From Paracoccus aminovorans (GTDB lineage: Bacteria; Pseudomonadota; Alphaproteobacteria; Rhodobacterales; Rhodobacteraceae): 64,000 nt of DNA. The translations under genes and the position numbers were made by a program. Shown here piece after piece: positions 35,412-44,765 of this stretch. The notes beneath the pieces were generated by a model. The model was not told where the DNA came from and did no database searches. It worked only from the letters and a program-made list of their open reading frames with translations. The stretch is taken from NCBI RefSeq assembly GCF_001546115.1, contig NZ_KQ955208.1, positions 209,452-273,451 on the forward strand, in the 5' to 3' direction. Position 1 is the first letter of the stretch. Every line of letters begins with the position of its first letter.

Positions 35412-35669
35412 CGTCGCGCACCTTGAAACGGAACCGGGTCGGGGTGCCGCCGGTCAGCCATCTGTTGGCGAATTCATGGCCGTTGTCGAAAAGGCAGTGC
35501 TTCGGGATACCCCAGGTCTCTATCAGCTCGCCGAAGGCCGACATGACCGCCACCTTGTTCGGGTCCAGATCGACCCGCCAAGCGAGCATCTTGTTGGAAT
35601 AGAGATCCTGGAAAGCGACGATCTGCGGCCGGACCGTCTTGCGCCGCCTGTCTATCGGCGGTCGTCAAT
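35405..35669 (-). pseudogene. Fragment of a MuA-type DDE transposase
   Basis: The frame from 35669 reads RRKTVRPQIVAFQDLYSNKM, then AVMSAFGELIETWGIPKHCL, FDNGHEFANRWLTGGTPTRF and RFKVRDDDG, which matches the catalytic core of Mu-like transposases (FDNGxEFA carries the second Asp). Both ends are missing: a stop lies upstream and the portal fragment begins downstream. Confidence 0.7.
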
Positions 35670-37012
35670 GACAGCTCACCGCGTGATCAGCCCGTAAGGG
35701 TCGCAACTTTTGCTGCGACGCGCATGAATGGCTGGTATCTCAGATTAGCGCAGCTGCCATGTCGCACGGCCGAAAGTCGGCTTTCTGCCGAGACTGTGTA
35801 AAAACTTCCTTCGGTCGCAGTGATTTATGAGCTACTTGCCTGAGATCAGGAGTTTTTCGTGATGGCTGCCGGAACTCACCATGCCCTGGCGGCTCAGCCC
35901 GGGATTGCCGCCATAAGCCCCCGGATGCCGATCAGGGAGACCATGCGCTTGATATTGTAGGCAAGGACATTCAGCGCCATTTCCGTTCGGACGTTCACGA
36001 ACCCTCGCTGTCAGGAAGTGGGTGTGCCCCATCCAGGCCTTGATCGTTCCGAACGGGTGCTCGACCGTCGAGCGCCGGATCCTCATCGGGGCCGAGGCAT
36101 CCCGTCGGCGGGCGTCAGCCGCCTCCACCAGATGCTCATGTTCCAGCGACCGATCCGGCGCAGGGTGTTCGTCGTGCAGCGGTTGCGCAACGGACAGCCA
36201 GGGCAAGCCGTGGTCCAGTAGCGGCGCATCTGCAGGCCCTGCTGCTCGACCGTGGACCGATAGCTCAACACCTCGCCGGCCGGGCAGCGATAGATATCCT
36301 TGTCGGGACCATAGGCGAAGTCCGCCTTCACATAGCGCCCATGCACCCGGCTCCCGGACGTGTCCGGCCGCGGCACCGTCGCCGCGATACCCTGCTCGTG
36401 GCAGGCGAGTATCTCACCACCGCTGAGATAGCCTTTGTCGGCCAGGATATGCAGGTCGTCGCGCCGGAGGGCAGTCTTCGCGGCACCCGCCATGAGGCGA
36501 ACTGATCACGATCATGGCCCTGATTGGTGACCTCATGCGCCACGATCAGATGAGTCTCGGCATCGACAACGCTTTGCACGTTATAGCCGACATGGCCGCT
36601 GTGCTGCGCCCGCGTCGCCATGGCACGGGCGTCCGGATCCGTCAGCGATATCTGCCCGTCCGGTGCCGTTGCCAGCTCCCGGCGCAACCTCACCATGCGG
36701 TCCATTTCCAGCCGGACCCGGTGATAACGGCTGGTCAGATGGACTATCTTTTCCGTGCGTGCCTCGCCGGTTTCCTGCCGATCCGCTCGCTCGGCCTCCT
36801 CGATATAGCGGCCGACCTCCTTCTCCAGATGCGCCAGGCGGCTGGCGATCTTGGCCTTGGTGAAGTTCCGGTCGCGATTGTTGACGGCTCTGAACTTGCT
36901 GCCGTCGACGGCAACACAGTCGCCCCTCAGCTGCTCTGCCCCCTCGAAACTGGATCGTTTAGAGCTGGAGTTTTCGGCTAACCTTCCCCGGCTGGGACAG
37001 GAGCTGAAAACG

Positions 37013-37279
37013 ATGAAGGCATCGAAGTTCACGGAAGCGCAGAAGGCGTTCATTCTGAAGCAAGGCGAGGAAGGCACGTCGGTTGCCGAGATCTGTCGGA
37101 AGGCTGGGATCGGCCAGTCGACCTATTTTGCCTGGAAGAAGAAGTATGGCGGGCTGCTGCCCGACGAGATGCGGCGGTTGAAGCAGCTTGAGGACGAGAA
37201 CGCGCGGCTAAAGCGGATCGTGGCGGACCTGACGCTCGACCGGCAGATGTTGCAGGATGTTGTGCGGCGAAAGCTCTGA
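37013..37279 (+). CDS. IS3-family transposase OrfA
   Basis: An 88-residue helix-turn-helix and leucine-zipper protein, MKASKFTEAQKAFILKQGEE to LTLDRQMLQDVVRRKL. It binds the IS ends. It is joined to orfB by a -1 frame relation; GCGAAAG near its stop is a plausible slip site. Intact. Confidence 0.92.
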   Translation: MKASKFTEAQKAFILKQGEEGTSVAEICRKAGIGQSTYFAWKKKYGGLLPDEMRRLKQLEDENARLKRIVADLTLDRQMLQDVVRRKL

Positions 37280-37311
37280 AGCCGGCGCGGTCGCGTGAAC
37301 TGGTTCGCGGG

Positions 37312-38115
37312 ATGTGTGCAGACTGGGCGGTTTCGATCCGTAGGGCATGTGGGGCCTTGCGATTTGACTGCTCGAGCTACCACTACAAATCCCGCCGCAC
37401 CGATCCGGCAGAGCTGAAACGGCGGATCCGGGAGATCTGTGAGACGCGTGTGCGCTATGGCTATCGCCGCGTTTACGTTGTCCTAGACCGGGAGGGCTGG
37501 GAGGTCAGCATTAAGATGGTCTATAACGTTTACAAAGCCTTGGGACTGCAGCTGCGGAACAAGACCCCAAAACGGCGGGTGAAGGCCAAGTTGCGTGACG
37601 ACCGTGCGGAAGCCGTCGGGCCGAATGATGTATGGGCCATGGATTTTGTCCATGACCAACTGGCCTTGGGTAAAAAGCTGCGGATCCTAACCATTGTCGA
37701 CACCCATTCCCGCTATTGCCCCGCCACGGACGTGCGGTTCCAATATCGCGGCGAGGACGTGGTCACGACGCTGGAACGGATCTGCACAAAAGTCGGCTAC
37801 CCGAAGACAATCCGGGTCGACAACGGCAGCGAATTCATCTCGCGCGACCTGGATCTCTGGGCCTACGCCAAGGGCGTGACGCTCGACTTTTCACGCCCCG
37901 GCAAGCCGACAGACAACGGCTTCATCGAGGCTTTCAATAGTAAGCTCAGGTCCGAATGCCTGAACGCGCACTGGTTCATGAGCCTTGCGGACGCGGCCGA
38001 AAAGCTGGAGGATTGGCGCAGACACTACAACGATGATCGACCCCACAGCGCCATCGGATACAACGTCCCGAGCGCGCTGCACTTTCCCGACGGCGTCACC
38101 AGCCCGCCGCCGTGA
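37312..38115 (+). CDS. IS3-family transposase OrfB (DDE integrase core)
   Basis: A 267-residue ORF with all catalytic residues: Asp in VWAMDFVHD, Asp in IRVDNGSEFIS and Glu in FIEAFNSKLRSECLN. Sequence in frame extends upstream to the orfA end (LKPARSRELVRG), consistent with production as an OrfAB fusion by programmed frameshifting. Appears functional. Confidence 0.92.
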   Translation: MCADWAVSIRRACGALRFDCSSYHYKSRRTDPAELKRRIREICETRVRYGYRRVYVVLDREGWEVSIKMVYNVYKALGLQLRNKTPKRRVKAKLRDDRAEAVGPNDVWAMDFVHDQLALGKKLRILTIVDTHSRYCPATDVRFQYRGEDVVTTLERICTKVGYPKTIRVDNGSEFISRDLDLWAYAKGVTLDFSRPGKPTDNGFIEAFNSKLRSECLNAHWFMSLADAAEKLEDWRRHYNDDRPHSAIGYNVPSALHFPDGVTSPPP

Positions 38116-38531
38116 CAAAGGCCGGAAACTCCGGCTTTAGATGGTCCAAAATTGGTAGGCAGGGCACAGCACGCCGATCCGACGGCAGAGCTCCACGAAC
38201 TCGGCACAGGTCCGGCGAATGGCTGGGCCGTTCTCGCGCCGGAAATCGGCGATGGTCTTGTGGTCGGCACCAGCCGCCCGGTCAGCCACATCACCTCGAC
38301 ATTGCGCCCGGCTTCACGCTCGAGGCGCCGACTGGAAGGAATACGGTTCAGGTAGCCGTAGATGAACAGCTTGAGCAGCACTGCCGGATGATAACCCGGC
38401 CGTCCTGTCCGAGCGGCTGCATGACGATGAAAGCCAAGGGCGGCGAGGTCGAGTTCATCGACGAAGAGATCGACGACACGGACAAGGCTATCTGAGCTAC
38501 TCCCCGCTCCTTGGACAGTTTTCGGGGATAT

Positions 38532-39398
38532 TTAAGCTACTGCCTGCGCTTGCTGATCGATTTCGATATTGTTGAAGTAAACCACGGCGGGTGGCCGTCC
38601 ACCATGGGCGGTGTGGGGCCTCTGGTGGTTGTAGAAGGTGATCCATCGGCCAATGGCAGCCTTGGCCTGTGACCCCGTTTCCCAGGCATGCAGGTAGACG
38701 CATTCGTATTTCAGGGACCGCCACAGGCGCTCGATGAAGACATTGTCGATGCACCGCCCCTTGCCGTCCATCGAGATGCGGGTGCCGACGCGCTTTAGCC
38801 GATCTGTCCAGGCGAAGGACGTGAACTGGCTGCCCTGGTCAGTGTTCATGATCCCCGGCGCGCCGAAGCGGTGGATGGCCTCCTTCAGCGCCTCAACGCA
38901 GAAGTCGGCCTCCAGCGTGTTCGAGATGCGCCAGGCCAGAACCTTGCGTGTGAACCAGTCCATGATGGCCACCAGATACAGGAAGCCGCGCCGCATCGGC
39001 AGGTAGGTGATATCGGCGCACCAGACCTGGCCGGGACGATCCACCCGCAGCCCGCCCAGCAGGTAGGGCCAGGTCTTGTGGCCCTTCCTCGGCTTGCTGG
39101 TGTTGGGCTTCTGATAGATCGGCATCAGGCGCATAAGTCGCATGAGCCGCCGAATGCGCTTCTGGTTCACGCCATGGCCTTCGTTCTGCAGGTGCCAGGT
39201 CATCTGGCGAACCCCATAGAACGGCGTGTCGAGGAACTGCCGGTCGATCAGCCGCATCAGGCCGAGGTTCTGATCCGTCTCTCCAGCCGGCTCGTGGTAG
39301 AACGACGAGCGCGAGATCGACAGCAGGCGGCACTGCGCCCCGATGGACAGCGCCGGGTGGTTCCGTTCGATCATCCCACGCCTCACTTTCCGGTCCAC
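38532..39398 (-). CDS. IS3-family transposase OrfB (DDE integrase core)
   Basis: A 288-residue protein with HTH_21 region (ALSIGAQCRLLSISRSSFYH) and integrase core: Asp in VWCADITYLPM, Asp in MNTDQGSQFTS and Glu in VFIERLWRSLKYE. It overlaps orfA by 16 bp in the -1 frame, the usual arrangement for a programmed frameshift. Intact and probably active. Confidence 0.94.
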   Translation of the reverse strand: MDRKVRRGMIERNHPALSIGAQCRLLSISRSSFYHEPAGETDQNLGLMRLIDRQFLDTPFYGVRQMTWHLQNEGHGVNQKRIRRLMRLMRLMPIYQKPNTSKPRKGHKTWPYLLGGLRVDRPGQVWCADITYLPMRRGFLYLVAIMDWFTRKVLAWRISNTLEADFCVEALKEAIHRFGAPGIMNTDQGSQFTSFAWTDRLKRVGTRISMDGKGRCIDNVFIERLWRSLKYECVYLHAWETGSQAKAAIGRWITFYNHQRPHTAHGGRPPAVVYFNNIEIDQQAQAVA

Positions 39399-39679
39399 GG
39401 CTTGAGCTTTCGTGACAAAAAATCGTTGGCGACAGCCAGCTCCCCGATCTTGGCATGCAGTGATCGGACCGTCTCTTCATCCACCTCCGTCGAGGGCTTC
39501 TTGCCGCCGCGCTCGAAGATATCCGCAGCTCCGTCGAGCAGCGCCTTCTTCCATTGATGGATCATCGTCGGATGCACGCCGTATTCGCCCGCCAGCTCTG
39601 ACACAGTGCGCTCGCCCTTAACGGCCTCGAGCGCCACGCGCGCCTTGAAGCCCGCGTCATGGTTTCTGCGTTTCCGCAT
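39383..39679 (-). CDS. IS3-family transposase OrfA
   Basis: A 98-residue protein, MRKRRNHDAGFKARVALEAV onward, with a transposase_8-type HTH (VSELAGEYGVHPTMIHQWKK) and a C-terminal helix for multimerisation. Complete; the partner OrfB follows with overlap. Confidence 0.93.
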   Translation of the reverse strand: MRKRRNHDAGFKARVALEAVKGERTVSELAGEYGVHPTMIHQWKKALLDGAADIFERGGKKPSTEVDEETVRSLHAKIGELAVANDFLSRKLKPWTGK

Positions 39680-39943
39680 TCCTGATCTCCTCGTTCTTGG
39701 AGACCAGCAAACGTCAGATCGTAGCTTCCGTCACTGTCCGATTTCCGGGGAGCAGCTCAATCTTCGCCGATCCAGTCCTCCAGACGCTCCGGGAAAAGCG
39801 TCGTCTGATCCCGGTTCACGCCATCGATGAAACCCGACATGCCAAGCCTCCCAACCATGTGGAATTGTAGCATAAACAGGAGTTTTTACACAGCCTCCGC
39901 CCAACCGGTCGATATGGTGCCGCGACGCTTCAGGAGATCACTC

Positions 39944-40150
39944 TCAGGATCCCCGCAGATCGTCGAGGTAGATCCGCACCGCATCCTGCACATGCCGGAA
40001 GCAATCACCGCCGAGATGCTTGCCGCCGAACCACCGGGTCACCACGACGATGTGGTCGCGCAGCCCTTCGCGCTCCAGGATCCGCAAGATCACGATGCCC
40101 GCGCCTGCCTCGCCATCATCGTTCTTGAGTGGCGCCAAACGGAAAGCAGG
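39944..40150 (-). pseudogene. 3' fragment of an IMPACT/YigZ-family gene (UPF0029)
   Basis: The minus strand ends LKNDDGEAGAGIVILRILER, DHIVVVTRWFGGKHLGGDCF, RHVQDAVRIYLDDLRGS and stop. DDGEAGAG and VVTRWFGGxHLG are the family signature. About 60 N-terminal residues and a start codon are missing; upstream in frame is unrelated Lys/Pro-rich sequence. The truncation lies on the side away from the IS elements, so it was a separate deletion. Confidence 0.7.
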
Positions 40151-40279
40151 TGAGGCCGGGCCCGTGGGTCCGGCCTTGGTCGCTTTTTGCTTGGCCGCGA
40201 GGTGCTGCTGCGGCTGCGGAAAAAGCCGCTGATTCCGCTTCTGCGACGACCTGCCTTGGTCGAAAACCTCGGCGAATCT

Positions 40280-40395
40280 CGGAAAATTTCGTCGTAATTC
40301 ATTGATTTATCATAATAATAAAAACGATGGGAGAAGGCGTCTTTTTTCTTGAAATAAACGATAAACCCTGTCGTTATTATGGGCATGAAGGCCCC
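40280..40395. promoter_or_regulatory. AT-rich upstream region of the sulfate transporter operon
   Basis: Much AT-richer than its surroundings. It holds AATAAACGA at 40354 and TCGTTATT at 40371, an imperfect inverted repeat, and an earlier AATAAAAACGA near 40316. These could be the site of a CysB-like or other sulfur regulator, or part of a leader hairpin; GGCCCCGACGGGGC near 40391 forms another small hairpin. Confidence 0.4.
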
Positions 40396-40423
40396 GACGG
40401 GGCATCGAAGGAGGGAAGGCATC

Positions 40424-41563
40424 ATGATCCGCACCATTCGCGTGACCGACAGCCAACTGGCCCATGGCCGGGTGATCCGTCGCCACCTGGACGGCCGCCT
40501 GACGGTCGAGGACGGCACCAAGCGCATGACCGGCTATCCGCTGCAGGCCGGTTTCTGGGATCGTTGCCTGAGCCTGCCCCTGCGCCGCGTGATGTCGGTG
40601 GCGCTGACCGTGACCGCGCTGGGCCTTGCCGGCCAGGTCCAGGCCGAAAGCCTGCTCAACGTCAGCTACGACCCGACGCGCGAGCTTTACCGCGAGGTGA
40701 ACGCCGCCTTTGCCAAGAAATGGGAAGCCGACGGCCATCCGGCGGCGCAGATCGAGACGTCGCATGGTGGCTCGGGCGCGCAGGCGCGCTCGGTCATCGA
40801 TGGGCTCAAGGCGCAGGTGGTGACGCTGGCGCTGGCCTCGGACATCGACAAGATCGCCGAAAAGGGGCTTCTGCCCGAGGACTGGCAGTCGCGCCTGCCG
40901 CACAACAGCTCGCCCTATACCTCGACCATCGTCTTCCTGGTGCGCGAGGGCAACCCGAAGGGCATCAAGGACTGGGGCGACCTGGTCAAGGAGGGCGTCG
41001 AGGTCATCACGCCCAATCCCAAGACCTCGGGCGGGGCGCGCTGGAACTATCTCGCCGCCTGGGCCTGGGCGCAGAAGAACGGCCAGGAGCCCAAGACCTT
41101 CGTGGCCGAGCTGTTCAAGCACGTCCCGGTGCTGGACAGCGGCGCGCGCGGCTCGACCACCACCTTCACCCAGCGCGAGATCGGCGACGTGCTGCTGGCC
41201 TGGGAGAACGAGGCCTATCTGGCGCTGAACGAGCTGGGCGAGGACCAGTTCGACATCGTGGTGCCCTCGGTCTCGATCCTGGCCGAGCCGCCGGTCGCGG
41301 TGGTGGACGGCAACATCGGCGGCGACGAGCAGAAGGCGCTGGCCGATGCCTATCTGAACTTCCTCTATTCGCCTGAGGGGCAGGCGCTGGCCTTCAAGCA
41401 CTATTACCGCGCCTGGGACAGCAGCGCCGCCAATCCCGACGACGTGGCCCGTTTCCCCAAGCTCGACTTGGTGACCATCGCCGATTTCGGCGGCTGGAAG
41501 CAGGCCCAGCCCGAGCATTTCGGCGACGGCGGCACCTTCGACCAGATCTATTCCGGGAAATAG
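40424..41563 (+). CDS. sbp: Periplasmic sulfate/thiosulfate-binding protein
   Basis: A 379-residue ABC substrate-binding protein. The mature part starts at about [19 protein letters not shown], with the oxyanion-binding [16 protein letters not shown] and [13 protein letters not shown] segments of the Sbp/CysP family. The hydrophobic export signal ([17 protein letters not shown]) is preceded by about 55 extra residues if translation starts at ATG 40424. That start has GGAGGG eight bases upstream; internal ATGs at 40526 and 40592 are alternatives with weaker signals. First gene of the cys operon. Confidence 0.92.
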   Translation: MIRTIRVTDSQLAHGRVIRRHLDGRLTVEDGTKRMTGYPLQAGFWDRCLSLPLRRVMSVALTVTALGLAGQVQAESLLNVSYDPTRELYREVNAAFAKKWEADGHPAAQIETSHGGSGAQARSVIDGLKAQVVTLALASDIDKIAEKGLLPEDWQSRLPHNSSPYTSTIVFLVREGNPKGIKDWGDLVKEGVEVITPNPKTSGGARWNYLAAWAWAQKNGQEPKTFVAELFKHVPVLDSGARGSTTTFTQREIGDVLLAWENEAYLALNELGEDQFDIVVPSVSILAEPPVAVVDGNIGGDEQKALADAYLNFLYSPEGQALAFKHYYRAWDSSAANPDDVARFPKLDLVTIADFGGWKQAQPEHFGDGGTFDQIYSGK

Positions 41564-41566
41564 GCG

Positions 41567-42403
41567 ATGCAGGCTCTGCGCATCCAGAAATCCCCCATGC
41601 CCGGCTTTGCGCTGGGCATGGGGATCACGCTGACCATGCTGTCGCTGATCGTCATCCTGCCGGTCGGCGCGCTGCTGGCCCAGGGGGCGAGCTATGGAGC
41701 AGAGGGTATTTGGCAGACGGTGAATACGCCGCGGGTCTGGGCGGCGCTGTATCTGTCGTTCCGGCTGGCGTTCTTCGCCGCGCTCTTCAACCTGGTTTTC
41801 GGCACGCTGCTGGCCTGGGTGCTGGCGCGCTATGAATTTCCCGGCCGGCGGCTGGTCGATGCGATGGTGGACCTGCCCTTCGCCCTGCCGACGGCGGTGG
41901 CGGGCATCGCGCTGACCGCGCTTTACGCCCCGAACGGCGTCTTCGGCAGCCTCGCCAAGGCGCTGGGCGTCAAGATCGCCTATACGCAATGGGGCATCCT
42001 GATCGCGCTGATCTTCGTCGGCCTGCCCTTCGTCACCCGCACCGTGCAGCCGGTCATCGCCGAGATCGAGCGCGAGGTCGAGGAGGCCAGCGCCACCCTG
42101 GGCGCCAGCCGGCTCTATACGCTGTATCGGGTGATCCTGCCGATGCTGATGCCGGCCGCGCTGACCGGCTTCGCGCTGTCGCTGGCCCGTGCGGTCGGCG
42201 AATACGGCTCGGTCATCTTCATCGCCGGCAACCTGCCGCTGAAGACCGAGATCGCGCCCCTGCTGATCGTCATCAAGCTGGAGGAATTCGACTACAACGG
42301 CGCGGCGGCCATCGGCATCGCCATGCTGCTGATCTCGTTCACCATGCTTCTGGCCATCAACCTGATCCAGATCTGGAGCCGCCGGAGGATTGGCCATGTC
42401 TGA
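41567..42403 (+). CDS. cysT: Sulfate ABC transporter permease CysT (CysU)
   Basis: A 278-residue permease with six membrane helices and the EAA loop EREVEEASATLGASRLYTLYRVILP that contacts the ATPase. It starts three bases after the sbp stop. It forms the channel with CysW. Confidence 0.95.
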   Translation: MQALRIQKSPMPGFALGMGITLTMLSLIVILPVGALLAQGASYGAEGIWQTVNTPRVWAALYLSFRLAFFAALFNLVFGTLLAWVLARYEFPGRRLVDAMVDLPFALPTAVAGIALTALYAPNGVFGSLAKALGVKIAYTQWGILIALIFVGLPFVTRTVQPVIAEIEREVEEASATLGASRLYTLYRVILPMLMPAALTGFALSLARAVGEYGSVIFIAGNLPLKTEIAPLLIVIKLEEFDYNGAAAIGIAMLLISFTMLLAINLIQIWSRRRIGHV

Positions 42404-43262
42404 TACGCAAGCCCCCGCCCGCTGGCGCGCGGTGACCGAGGAAAGCCGCCCGGCCCGCATCGCGCTGATTGCCGTGGCCCTGGCCGGGCTCGGGGTCCTG
42501 GTGCTGGCGCCGCTGGCCGTGGTCTTTGCCGAGGCCCTGGCCAAGGGCGCGGGCGCCGCCATCGCCTCGCTGGGGAACCGCGACGCGCAATCGGCGATCC
42601 GGCTGACGCTCTTGGTCGCGGCCATCGCCGTGCCGCTGAACGCGGTCTTCGGCATCGCTGCCGCCTGGACCATCACCAAGTTCGACTTTCGCGGCAAGGC
42701 GTTCCTGATCACGCTGATCGACCTGCCGTTTTCGGTCTCGCCGGTGGTGGCGGGGCTGGCGCTGGTGCTGCTGTTCGGCACCAACAGCCTGATCGGCGGC
42801 TGGCTGGTCGCGCAGGGCTTTCCGATCATCTTCGCGCTGCCGGGGATCGTGCTGGCCTCGGTCTTCGTCACCTTTCCCTTCGTCGCGCGCGAGCTGATCC
42901 CGGTGATGATCGAGCAGGGCCGGGCCGAGGAGGAGGCGGCGCTGACGCTGGGCGCCTCGGGCTGGCGGGTGTTCCGCACCGTGACGCTGCCGAACATCAA
43001 ATGGGCGCTGCTTTACGGGGTACTGCTCTGCAACGCCCGCGCCATGGGCGAGTTCGGCGCCGTGGCCGTGGTGTCCGGCAAGATCCGCGGCGTCACCGCC
43101 ACCATGCCGATCACCATCGAGATGATGTATAACGAATATCTTTCGGTGGCGGCGTTTTCGCTTGCCGCCGTGCTGGCGGCGCTGGGCCTGCTGACGCTGG
43201 CGCTGAAGACCGTGCTGGAATGGCGCCACGCCGACCAGCTTGCCGCAACCCGCAGATATTGA
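42396..43262 (+). CDS. cysW: Sulfate ABC transporter permease CysW
   Basis: A 288-residue permease, six helices, EAA loop [21 protein letters not shown]. Starts at ATG 42396, seven bases after GGAGG and overlapping the cysT end by eight bases, so translation is coupled. Confidence 0.95.
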   Translation: MSDTQAPARWRAVTEESRPARIALIAVALAGLGVLVLAPLAVVFAEALAKGAGAAIASLGNRDAQSAIRLTLLVAAIAVPLNAVFGIAAAWTITKFDFRGKAFLITLIDLPFSVSPVVAGLALVLLFGTNSLIGGWLVAQGFPIIFALPGIVLASVFVTFPFVARELIPVMIEQGRAEEEAALTLGASGWRVFRTVTLPNIKWALLYGVLLCNARAMGEFGAVAVVSGKIRGVTATMPITIEMMYNEYLSVAAFSLAAVLAALGLLTLALKTVLEWRHADQLAATRRY

Positions 43263-43270
43263 GGTGTCCG

Positions 43271-43990
43271 ATGCATATCGAGATCGACGAGATCGCCAAG
43301 GAATTCGGCGCCACCACGGCCCTGAGGCCGGTCAGCCTGGCCATCCCCTCGGGGGCGCTGGTGGCGCTTCTGGGGCCCTCGGGTTCGGGCAAGACCACGC
43401 TTCTGCGCATCCTGGGCGGGCTGGAATTCCCGAGTTCCGGCCGGGTGCTGTTCGACGGCCAGGACGCGACCGGCATGACCGTGCAGGAACGGCGCGCGGG
43501 CTTCGTGTTCCAGAGCTACGCGCTGTTCAAGCACATGACGGTGTTCGAGAACATCGCCTATGGGCTGCGCGCCCGCCCGCGCGCCTCGCGCCCGCCTGCG
43601 GCCGAGATCCAGCGCCGGGTGTCGAAGCTTCTGGACCTGATCCAGCTGCCGCAGATCGCCCGGCGCTTCCCGAGCCAGCTGTCGGGCGGCCAGCGCCAGC
43701 GCGTCGCCCTGGCGCGCGCCTTGGCCATCGAGCCGCGCATGCTGCTGCTCGACGAGCCCTTCGGTGCGCTTGACGCCCGCGTGCGCAAGGAACTGCGCCA
43801 GGGCCTGCGCGAGATCCACGACACCACCGGCCTGACCACGGTCTTCGTCACCCATGACCAGGACGAGGCCATGGAACTGGCCGACCTGGTGGTGGTGATG
43901 TCCATGGGCCGGATCGAGCAGATCGGCCGGCCGCAGGACATCCGCGCCCGCCCGGCGACGCCCTTCGTGCGGGAATTCATCGCGGCGTGA
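43271..43990 (+). CDS. cysA: Sulfate ABC transporter ATPase CysA, short form
   Basis: A 239-residue ABC ATPase: Walker [11 protein letters not shown]-loop [12 protein letters not shown], signature [16 protein letters not shown], Walker [14 protein letters not shown] and switch His VTHDQDE. The nucleotide-binding domain is complete, but the 100-residue C-terminal TOBE/regulatory region of usual CysA (about 350 residues) is absent; the protein ends at PFVREFIAA with a proper stop. It starts nine bases after cysW. Confidence 0.93.
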   Translation: MHIEIDEIAKEFGATTALRPVSLAIPSGALVALLGPSGSGKTTLLRILGGLEFPSSGRVLFDGQDATGMTVQERRAGFVFQSYALFKHMTVFENIAYGLRARPRASRPPAAEIQRRVSKLLDLIQLPQIARRFPSQLSGGQRQRVALARALAIEPRMLLLDEPFGALDARVRKELRQGLREIHDTTGLTTVFVTHDQDEAMELADLVVVMSMGRIEQIGRPQDIRARPATPFVREFIAA

Positions 43991-44062
43991 CGCGCGTCGG
44001 CCTTTCCCGTCCGCGCCTTGCCGGCTAGCATCCGGCAAGGCGCGGCAGCAAGGGACGGGTCG

Positions 44063-44632
44063 ATGGAAGCCTATGGCCATCTGCGGGTTCTGGTCAGCAT
44101 GATCCTGGGGCTGGCCATCACCCGGGTGCTTTCGGGCCTGTCGCGCCGCATCCAGCAGCCGGCGCGGACCGAGGGCATGGCGGCGCAGATCGTCTGGGCC
44201 TTCGTGCTGCTGACCGGGGCGGTGCATTTCTGGTGGTGGGAATTCGCCCTGCGCCGGGTCGAAAGCTGGCATTTCGGCATCTATGTCTTCGTGCTGGCCT
44301 ATACGGCGATCTTCTTCCTGATGGCGACGCTGATCTTTCCCGACGGCAATGCCGACCATGCCGAGACCGAGGCCTTCTTCATGCGCCGCCGGCGCGGTTT
44401 CTACGGGCTGTTCGCGCTGTCCTTCGCCTTCGATTTCTTCGATACCGCGCTGAAGGGCCGCGACTATCTGGCGGCTCTGGGCTGGGAATACCCGCTGCGG
44501 CTGGTGCTGGGCGTGCTGGCCGCCGCCCTGGCGCTGCGGGCCCGCGGCCCGCGGCAGGTCATGGCGGTGGGGCTGGCCTGGCTGGCCTATGACATCCTGT
44601 GGATCTTGCGCCATTACGACAGCCTGGACTGA
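44063..44632 (+). CDS. Multi-pass membrane protein of unknown function
   Basis: A 189-residue protein with five or six membrane segments (LVSMILGLAITRVLSGLSRR, IVWAFVLLTGAVHFWWWEFA, FVLAYTAIFFLMATLIFP, FYGLFALSFAFDFFDTAL, LGVLAAALALRARG, MAVGLAWLAYDILWIL). AAGGGA precedes the ATG. I do not recognise a named family. It stands alone between the sulfate operon and the YqhA-family gene. Confidence 0.78.
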   Translation: MEAYGHLRVLVSMILGLAITRVLSGLSRRIQQPARTEGMAAQIVWAFVLLTGAVHFWWWEFALRRVESWHFGIYVFVLAYTAIFFLMATLIFPDGNADHAETEAFFMRRRRGFYGLFALSFAFDFFDTALKGRDYLAALGWEYPLRLVLGVLAAALALRARGPRQVMAVGLAWLAYDILWILRHYDSLD

Positions 44633-44655
44633 CCTGCGGCAGCGGCCCGGCCGCA

Positions 44656-44677
44656 GGGGTATTTGCACAACGAAGAA
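44656..44677 (+). repeat. Dispersed intergenic motif GGGGTATTTGCACAACGAAG
   Basis: A copy of the shared motif, 24 bp after the stop of the preceding gene. It is very similar to the copy at 45315, 660 bp away. Confidence 0.7.
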
Positions 44678-44765
44678 TCCGTTTCCGGCCGCGCGCATGC
44701 AGGCGGGGGGTTTTCGCCGCGCTGCGGCGTGACTAGATCGGCTGCGACGCATAACGAGGGACGAC

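Larger units (their letters stand above)
36951..38148 (+). mobile_element. IS3-family (IS407-like) insertion sequence
   Basis: About 1.2 kb. Inverted ends: TGGATCGTTTAGAGCTGGAG at 36951 and, on the opposite strand, TGGACCATCTAAAGCCGGAG ending at 38148, sharing most positions over about 28 bp. It carries two overlapping-frame genes, orfA and orfB. Flanks AAAC and AAAT are a near but not exact duplication. It interrupts the IS1182 transposase. Confidence 0.88.
38493..39759 (-). mobile_element. IS3-family insertion sequence with a 3-bp target duplication
   Basis: 1267 bp. Left end TGAGCTACTCCCCG...GGACAGT (from 38493) and right end, minus strand, TGAGCTGCTCCCCG...GGACAGT (to 39759) form the inverted repeats. 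ATC flanks both sides (38490-38492 and 39760-39762). Removing the element with one ATC restores the IS1182 transposase frame exactly, which proves insertion into it. Confidence 0.93.
35894..39840 (-). pseudogene. IS1182-family transposase, in three pieces and with frameshifts
   Basis: N-terminus at 39840-39760: MSGFIDGVNRDQTTLFPERL then EDWIGED. It continues in frame at 38489 (SLVRVVDLFVDELDLAALGF; LLKLFIYGYLNRIPSSRRLE; AGRNVEVMWLTGRL). After the second insertion it continues from 36950 (CVAVDGSKFRAVNNRDRNFT; GHVGYNVQSVVD; LADKGYLSG) to LAYNIKRMVSLIGIRGLMAA and stop at 35894. Frame changes occur near 38300, 36480 and 36005, so it was dead independent of the insertions. Confidence 0.8.
35792..39895 (-). 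mobile_element. IS1182-family element, dead, split by two IS3-family insertions
   Basis: Terminal inverted repeats are visible: GACTGTGTAAAAACTTCC at 35792 and, on the minus strand, GGCTGTGTAAAAACTCCTG at the 39895 end. Removing the elements at 36951-38148 and 38493-39759 leaves about 1.64 kb, the usual IS1182 size, with a transposase reading across the joins. No clear target duplication flanks the element. One side is Mu-like remnant DNA, the other an IMPACT-gene fragment. Confidence 0.85.
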
